A stretch of 11,803 bases of DNA. Origin: DATAQC01 sp046263055 (lineage in GTDB: Bacteria; Actinomycetota; Acidimicrobiia; Acidimicrobiales; AC-14). Under the pieces are notes generated by a model that was not told where the DNA came from, did no database searches, and saw nothing but the letters and a program-made list of their open reading frames with translations. The position numbers were made by a program, and so were the translations under genes. Below, piece by piece: positions 8,338 to 11,803 of the stretch; within the stretch, counting starts at the first letter, position 1, and each line of letters opens with the position of its first letter. The stretch spans positions 1 to 11,803 of the forward strand of contig JBHELO010000161.1 of NCBI GenBank assembly GCA_046263055.1, given 5' to 3'.

Positions 8338-9540
8338 TCAAGCGCCGTATTTGGCCAGGCGGCCGGCGCCCGCCAGGGCGATGGCCATGAGGTCCGACGA
8401 CGGCCGCCGGCCCACGGCGCCCCCGAGGCAGGCGCTCTCACCGAAGCTGGTGACCGGGTCGCGCCCGACCCGCGGCCCCCAGATCAGCGTTGGGACGGCG
8501 TGCCACGAGTGGGCCGCCATCTGGCTCGGCGTGGCGTGGTCGCCGGTGACGATCAGCACGTCGGGGTCCAGGCCGACCAGGTCGGGCATGGCCGCGTCGA
8601 GCTGCTCGATGGCGGCCACCTTGGCCCCGAAGTCGCCGTCCTCGCCGGCCGAGTCGGTGCCCTTGTGGTGCACGAAGAGGTAATCGTGGGTGGCCCAGTG
8701 GTCGGCGGCCAGGCGGAGCTGGGCGGCCAGGTTGGCGGGCGGGCCGAGCACGTCCATGCCCACCAGGCGGGCCAGCCCCCGGTACATCGGGTAGATGGCC
8801 ACCGCGGCGGCGGTGAGCCCGTAGCGGTCGGCCATGGTGGGCAGCTCCTGGTGGGAGTCGAACCCCCGCAAAAGCAGGGCGTTGCCCGGCCCGCCCAGGT
8901 CGGCCAGGACCGCCCGGGCCTGGCGGTCGACCTCGACCACCACCTCGGCCGTGCGCTCGGCCTCGGGGCTGCGGGCCACCGGCGGCCGGGGCGGCAGGCC
9001 GACGGCCTGGGGGTCGGTGTCGGCCACGTCGGGGTCCAGGTCGGGGCCCCTCAGCACCACCAGCACCCGGTGCTGGGCCTCGTGCACGAAGGTCACCGTC
9101 ACCCCGTCCACCGCCACGCCCTTGGCCAGGGCCGCCACCGCCGCCTCGCCCTGGGCGTCGGTGGGCCGGCCGGCCCGGCGGTCGACGATGCGGCCGTCGA
9201 CGTCGAGCGTGGCCAGGTTGGCCCGGGCGGCCACGTCGCCCGGCTTCAGCTCCACGTCCAAGCCGGCGGCCGACAGGGCCCCCCGCCCGAGCACGTACTC
9301 GAAGGGGTCGTAGCCGAACAGGGCCAGGTGGGCGGGCCCCGAACCGGGTGTGATGCCGGCGCCGCAGGGCTCGAGGAGTCCGCTGGACCCGGCTGCGGCC
9401 AGGCGGTCGAGGTTGGGAGTGGCTGCCTCCTCCAGTTCGGAGCCCCGGGTGGCGTCGGCGTAGCCACCGAGGCCGTCCATGACCACCAGCACGATGTGCG
9501 TGGTGGCCGGCTGGAGGAGAGCGGATAGGTCGGCGGCCAT
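8338..9540 (-). CDS. apgM: 2,3-bisphosphoglycerate-independent phosphoglycerate mutase (archaeal/ApgM type)
   Basis: Interconverts 3- and 2-phosphoglycerate in glycolysis and gluconeogenesis through a phosphoserine intermediate and two metal ions. The 400-residue product belongs to the alkaline-phosphatase superfamily and matches the ApgM branch. Visible motifs are VVMDGLGG (metal ligand D22), TPNLDRLAAAG (41-51), PGSGPAHLALFGYDP (65-79; S67 the likely catalytic serine), HHKGTDSAGEDGDF (291-304; D296), VTGDHATPS (331-339; D334, H335) and HSWHAVPTLIWGP (344-356). Length fits the family at about 400 residues, versus about 510 for the longer GpmI type. The start is ATG 9540, 9 bases after the upstream regulator's stop; no strong ribosome site is visible, suggesting coupled translation. 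The family is secure. The exact substrate is inferred, since related enzymes such as phosphopentomutase share the fold. Confidence 0.92.
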   Translation of the reverse strand: MAADLSALLQPATTHIVLVVMDGLGGYADATRGSELEEAATPNLDRLAAAGSSGLLEPCGAGITPGSGPAHLALFGYDPFEYVLGRGALSAAGLDVELKPGDVAARANLATLDVDGRIVDRRAGRPTDAQGEAAVAALAKGVAVDGVTVTFVHEAQHRVLVVLRGPDLDPDVADTDPQAVGLPPRPPVARSPEAERTAEVVVEVDRQARAVLADLGGPGNALLLRGFDSHQELPTMADRYGLTAAAVAIYPMYRGLARLVGMDVLGPPANLAAQLRLAADHWATHDYLFVHHKGTDSAGEDGDFGAKVAAIEQLDAAMPDLVGLDPDVLIVTGDHATPSQMAAHSWHAVPTLIWGPRVGRDPVTSFGESACLGGAVGRRPSSDLMAIALAGAGRLAKYGA

Positions 9541-9549
9541 CGGCCCAGC

Positions 9550-10230
9550 CTAGGAGGTGTGGGAGCCGCCGAACGCGGGGCCGACGTGCCCGTTGGGAGC
9601 GTGCCCGTTGCCGGATGGAGCAGTGGCATGGCCGTTGCCGTCCCCACCGGCAAGGCCACTGCCGTTGCCCCTGCCGCTGCCGCTGCCGCTGCCATTGGCT
9701 GTGCCGCTGCCGTTGGCGGTGGGAGTGGCGACGGCGCCCCCTGGCGTCGCCCCCTCCAGGAGGTAGCCCCGGGAGCGCACGGTGCGCACGGCCAGGGCCA
9801 GCGGGGCGATGCGGCGGCGGAGCCGCAGCACGTGGACGTCCAGGGCGTTGCGTCCGGGGGAGCCGCCCGGCCACACCGCCCGGATGAGGGTGTCGCGGCC
9901 GACCACCGCCCCGAAGCGCTGCAGCAGGGTCTCGGTAAGGCGGGCCTCCAGCGGGGGCAGCGCCACCCAGCGGCCGTCGTAGCGGAGCACGCCGTCGTCG
10001 TCGATGTTGGGCGGTGGGTGGTCGTGGGCCTGGCTGCGCACGGAGATGGCGTCCACCCGGGCCCGCACGTCCTCCTCGGCCGCCGGGACCCGGATCCAGT
10101 CCTCCAGGCAGTCGACGACCACGGGCGGGTCGTGGTCCTCCTCCACAAGGAGCAGGCGGGCCTCCCCCGCCACCGCCATGCGCTCCCGCGCCGGCGCTTC
10201 GGCAGGCCAGCGGAGCAGGGTCACGTCCAT
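9550..10230 (-). CDS. Winged-helix (OmpR/PhoB-type) regulator lacking a canonical receiver
   Basis: Predicted 226-residue DNA-binding protein. Residues about 80-159 form a Trans_reg_C winged helix: VLRYDGRWVALPPLEARLTETLL, then GAVVGRDTLIRAVWPGG, the recognition helix NALDVHVLRLRRRIAPL, and the wing VRTVRSRGYLLEG. Residues 1-65 (with ARLLLVEE and CLEDWIRVPA) only faintly recall a receiver domain and are too short for one, with no clear phospho-accepting aspartate. Phosphorylation by a kinase is therefore unlikely. Residues 160-226 are low complexity (Gly/Asn/Ser/Ala/His). ATG 10230 is chosen because AAGG lies upstream and the extended frame to 10431 has non-conserved sequence and would nearly touch the tRNA; ATG 10176 (MAVAGEARLLLVEE) is another option. 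It precedes apgM by 9 bases and is probably co-transcribed. Targets are unknown. Confidence 0.8.
   Translation of the reverse strand: MDVTLLRWPAEAPARERMAVAGEARLLLVEEDHDPPVVVDCLEDWIRVPAAEEDVRARVDAISVRSQAHDHPPPNIDDDGVLRYDGRWVALPPLEARLTETLLQRFGAVVGRDTLIRAVWPGGSPGRNALDVHVLRLRRRIAPLALAVRTVRSRGYLLEGATPGGAVATPTANGSGTANGSGSGSGRGNGSGLAGGDGNGHATAPSGNGHAPNGHVGPAFGGSHTS
9661..9717. repeat. CTGCCG hexanucleotide tract encoding the Gly/Ser/Asn-rich tail
   Basis: Four tandem CTGCCG-type units lie at 9671-9694, flanked by imperfect versions (GCCGTTGCC, GCCATTGGC) over 9661-9717. On the minus strand they encode the repeated NGSG and GSGSGSG residues of the regulator's C-terminal tail. Such a tract can change length in steps of two residues without a frameshift. 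Confidence 0.75.
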
Positions 10231-10278
10231 GTCGACCTTGACCGTATGGGCCGAGTGTTGCCAGCCGGTTTCCTGGCC

Positions 10279-10295
10279 GTGAACAGTGTGAACAG
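10279..10295. promoter_or_regulatory. Tandem GTGAACAG operator candidate
   Basis: GTGAACAG at 10279-10286 and again at 10288-10295, period 9 bases, lies 49-65 bases upstream of the winged-helix regulator's ATG. On the minus strand it reads as two GTTCAC half-sites. OmpR/PhoB-type proteins typically bind direct repeats of this kind, so autoregulation is plausible. In the rest of 10231-10432, hairpins at 10319-10334 and 10378-10398 are visible but no gene. Confidence 0.45.
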
Positions 10296-10416
10296 GCACC
10301 GCAGGGTGGCCACCGAAGCGGGCCGGGCGGCCCGGATCGGGTCGGCGATCGAGTGCTCCCTGTGCGACCGGTCGGAGCTTCCCGACAACCTCGGGAGGCG
10401 ACGAGCAGCCGTTTGC

Positions 10417-10422
10417 TAACGT
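10417..10422 (+). promoter_or_regulatory. Possible -10 box of the tRNA-Gly gene
   Basis: TAACGT (TAnnnT pattern) ends 10 bases before the mature tRNA 5' end, within GTTTGCTAACG, which is AT-rich relative to its surroundings. No convincing -35 is visible at 16-19 bases upstream, so confidence is low. Confidence 0.3.
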
Positions 10423-10432
10423 CGAAGCCACC

Positions 10433-10503
10433 GCGGGCGTAGTTCAGAGGCAGAACATCAGCTTCCCAAGCTGAGAACGCGAGTTCGATTCTCGTCGCCC
10501 GCT
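10433..10503 (+). tRNA. tRNA-Gly (anticodon CCC)
   Basis: A complete cloverleaf can be drawn. The acceptor stem is GCGGGCG (10433-10439) with CGCCCGC (10496-10502). The D stem is GTTC/GAAC (10442-10445 / 10453-10456). The anticodon stem is TCAGC/GCTGA around loop TTCCCAA (10463-10469), giving anticodon CCC, which reads GGG glycine codons. The variable loop has 4 bases. The T stem is GCGAG/CTCGT with one G-U pair, around TTCGATT (10484-10490). The discriminator base is T10503, and CCA is not encoded. The gene is intact and divergent from the winged-helix regulator; an IS110-family element follows immediately. Confidence 0.95.
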
Positions 10504-10530
10504 CCCCGCATAAGCCCAGGTCAGTCTTCA

Positions 10531-10714
10531 TGCCCCCCTGGCGGGAGGGCATCCGTGAGAATGAGACTCGTGCCGTGCCGCCCGCCGAGCCCGGAACGTT
10601 CACTGGTGCCGTGAGTCCGAAGGTCAGACTGGTGCCGGGGTCCGCAGGCACCCTTGATTGTTGCTGCGAGCACGAGTCTCAGAGTCTTGAGCGATGCGAC
10701 CCCTTGGGCGGCAC
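10531..10714 (+). ncRNA. Candidate bridge RNA / structured left end of the IS110 element
   Basis: IS110-group elements encode a bridge RNA in the non-coding left end that guides target and donor recognition. Here the region holds a hairpin at 10531-10551 (TGCCC/GGGCA plus inner pairs) and a perfect 12 bp long-range stem, TGAGACTCGTGC (10562-10573) with GCACGAGTCTCA (10670-10681). It also holds an inner hairpin GGTGCC/GGCACC (10631-10636 / 10647-10652) and a 9 bp pairing GTGCCGCCC/GGGCGGCAC (10575-10583 / 10706-10714) that would compete with or knot over the 12 bp stem. The ends are guesses. Existence of the pairings is seen; function is inferred from the family. Confidence 0.4.
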
Positions 10715-10742
10715 GTCCAGCGTCGAGTAGGGGGGATCGTCG

Positions 10743-11803
10743 ATGGACGTGATCGTCGAGCGCTGTGCGGGCCTGGATGTGCACAAGAAGACGGTGATGG
10801 CCGCCGTTCGCGCACCGAGGCCCGCCGGGCCAGGTCGTCGACAGGAGGTGAAGGAGTTCTCGACGTTCACCGGCGATCTGCAGCGTCTGCGGGAATGGTT
10901 GGTGGCCGAGGGCGTGACCCAGGTGGCCATGGAGGCAACCGGCGCCTATTGGCGCCCGGTGGGGCACGTGCTCGAAGCCGTGGCCGGGGTGGAGCTGCTG
11001 TTGGTGAACCCCCGCCACGTCAAGAACCTGCCGGACCGAAAGACCGACGTGGGCGACGCCGCCTGGTTGGCCCAGCTGCTGGAGTGCGGTCTGTTGCGGG
11101 GCAGCTTCGTGCCGCCCAAAGGAGATCGCCCGCCTGCGGGACCTGACGCGCTACCGGACCAAGCTGACCCAAGAACGGGTCCGGGAGACCCAGCGCATCC
11201 AGAAGCTGCTCGAAGACGCCGGCGTCAAGTTGGACTCGGTGGCCACTGACGTGCTGGGCAAGGCGGCCCGCAACATGCTGGAGGCGCTGATCTCCGGCGA
11301 GCGTGAACCCGAGGTCCTGGCCCAGATGGCCCTGACCCGCATGCGTCCCAAGATCCCCGAGCTGCGCAAGGCCATGGTCGGGCGCTTCGAGGAGCATCAC
11401 GGCCTGCTGTTGCGCATGCATCTCGACCACCTTGACCAGCTGTCGGCCATCATCGACCGCCTCGACGGGGAGGTCGAGCGGCTCATGGCCCCTTTCGATG
11501 AGGCCGCCACCCGGTTGTTGTCCATTCCCGGGGTGGCCAAGCGCAGCGCTGAGGTCATCGTGGCCGAGATCGGGGTGGACATGTCCCGCTTCCCCAACCC
11601 CGCCCATCTCGCCTCGTGGGCGGGGCTGTGCCCCGGCAACCACGAATCAGCCGGCAGACGGTCCTCGGGCCGGGCGCGCAAGGGCAACGCGGTCCTGCGT
11701 TCGGCCATGTGCGAGGCGGCGTGGGCGGCATCGCACACCCTTGACTCCTACCTGGCCGCCCAGTACCGGCTCGATGAACCGAGGACCGTGCGTCGGCTGG
11801 GTC
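10743..11803 (+). pseudogene. IS110-family transposase, frameshifted and cut by window end
   Basis: The first half starts at ATG 10743 behind an AGGGGGG ribosome site. It shows the RuvC-like DEDD catalytic set: D12 (GLDVHKKT), E64 (MEATGAYW), and D102 and D105 (RKTDVGDAAWLA). After VPPK (codon 126, ending 11120) the frame should continue as EIARLRDLTRYR but does so only one base on, from 11122. The unshifted frame stops at 11249. CCCAAAGGAG with one extra A explains the break. The second frame is open to the window edge. It contains a helical region and then the C-terminal Tnp domain with LLSIPGVAKRSAEVIVAEIG, LASWAGLCPGNHESAGRR and SGRARKGN, which carry the serine used in recombination. The last dozen residues after LAAQYR look less like family members, so a second lesion is possible. 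A sequencing error is an alternative explanation for the shift. Confidence 0.85.

Larger units (their letters stand above)
10504..11803 (+). mobile_element. IS110-family insertion sequence (right end outside window)
   Basis: A DEDD-type IS110 transposase reading frame starts at 10743. It is preceded by about 240 bases of structured non-coding DNA that probably forms the element's left end. The exact left boundary cannot be fixed: IS110 elements lack clear terminal inverted repeats and usually make no target duplication. It must lie between the tRNA end (10503) and the transposase start. The right end is beyond the window. Confidence 0.75.

Noticed and set aside
10231..10431. N-terminal extension of the regulator to 10431
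   Set aside because: The added 67 residues are not domain-like, contain the operator-like GTGAACAG repeat, and would leave one base before the tRNA. ATG 10230 has a better ribosome site.
8438..10651. A 737-codon minus-strand frame spanning the regulator and apgM
   Set aside because: It crosses a tRNA gene and two recognised genes in another frame. Its product is Arg/Gly/Pro-rich, typical of an out-of-frame shadow.
10686..10691. CTTGAG resembling a HAIR half-site in the IS left end
   Set aside because: No TCAAG partner occurs at the required 7-base spacing, and it lies within the IS element away from heat-shock genes.
11109..11130. Programmed frameshift in the transposase
   Set aside because: The needed shift is +1 while classic IS recoding is -1. 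The zero frame already reads CCC AAA, so the X XXY YYZ slippery pattern is out of register, and no upstream stimulator is evident.

Overview
The window looks like chromosomal DNA from a very GC-rich member of the Actinomycetota. The gene order dnaK-grpE-dnaJ-hspR with a HAIR-type HspR operator is an actinobacterial signature, and the tRNA gene does not encode its 3' CCA. The mix of an SBBP-repeat surface protein, an archaeal-type (ApgM) phosphoglycerate mutase and a winged-helix regulator would suit an Acidimicrobiia-like lineage, but the class is inferred and cannot be proven from this sequence.

Layout. All protein genes from 1 to 10230 lie on the minus strand, so the biological order runs from high to low coordinates. 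(a) 10230-8338: an OmpR/PhoB-type winged-helix regulator lacking a recognisable phospho-receiver, followed 9 bases later by a 2,3-bisphosphoglycerate-independent phosphoglycerate mutase. (b) 8337-8044: an intergenic region with a GC-rich hairpin behind the mutase gene, then the heat-shock promoter with a HAIR inverted repeat. (c) 8043-3875: the chaperone operon dnaK, grpE, dnaJ, hspR, with junctions of 1 base overlap, 12 bases and 6 bases. DnaK, GrpE and DnaJ form the Hsp70 cycle, and HspR is its repressor. (d) 3836 to beyond base 1: a very large gene that begins 38 bases after hspR. It encodes a secreted seven-repeat SBBP beta-propeller, one membrane helix, and a disordered cytoplasmic tail of more than 500 residues. 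The tail carries tandem repeats and repeated acidic-tryptophan motifs, and the gene leaves the window unfinished.

On the plus strand are an intact tRNA-Gly(CCC) at 10433-10503 and, directly behind it, an IS110-family element that runs off the right edge. Its transposase has all four DEDD residues in the first half and the serine motif in the second half. The halves are separated by a one-base frameshift near 11118-11121. The roughly 240 bases between the tRNA and the transposase start are highly structured, with 12 bp and 9 bp long-range inverted repeats. This is where IS110-group elements encode the bridge RNA.

The most interesting items are the candidate bridge-RNA leader, the unusual propeller/membrane/disordered-tail protein joined to the heat-shock operon, the palindrome-loaded N-terminal extension of GrpE, and a tandem GTGAACAG operator candidate ahead of the regulator. 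Long plus-strand open frames opposite the minus-strand genes are antisense shadows caused by high GC.
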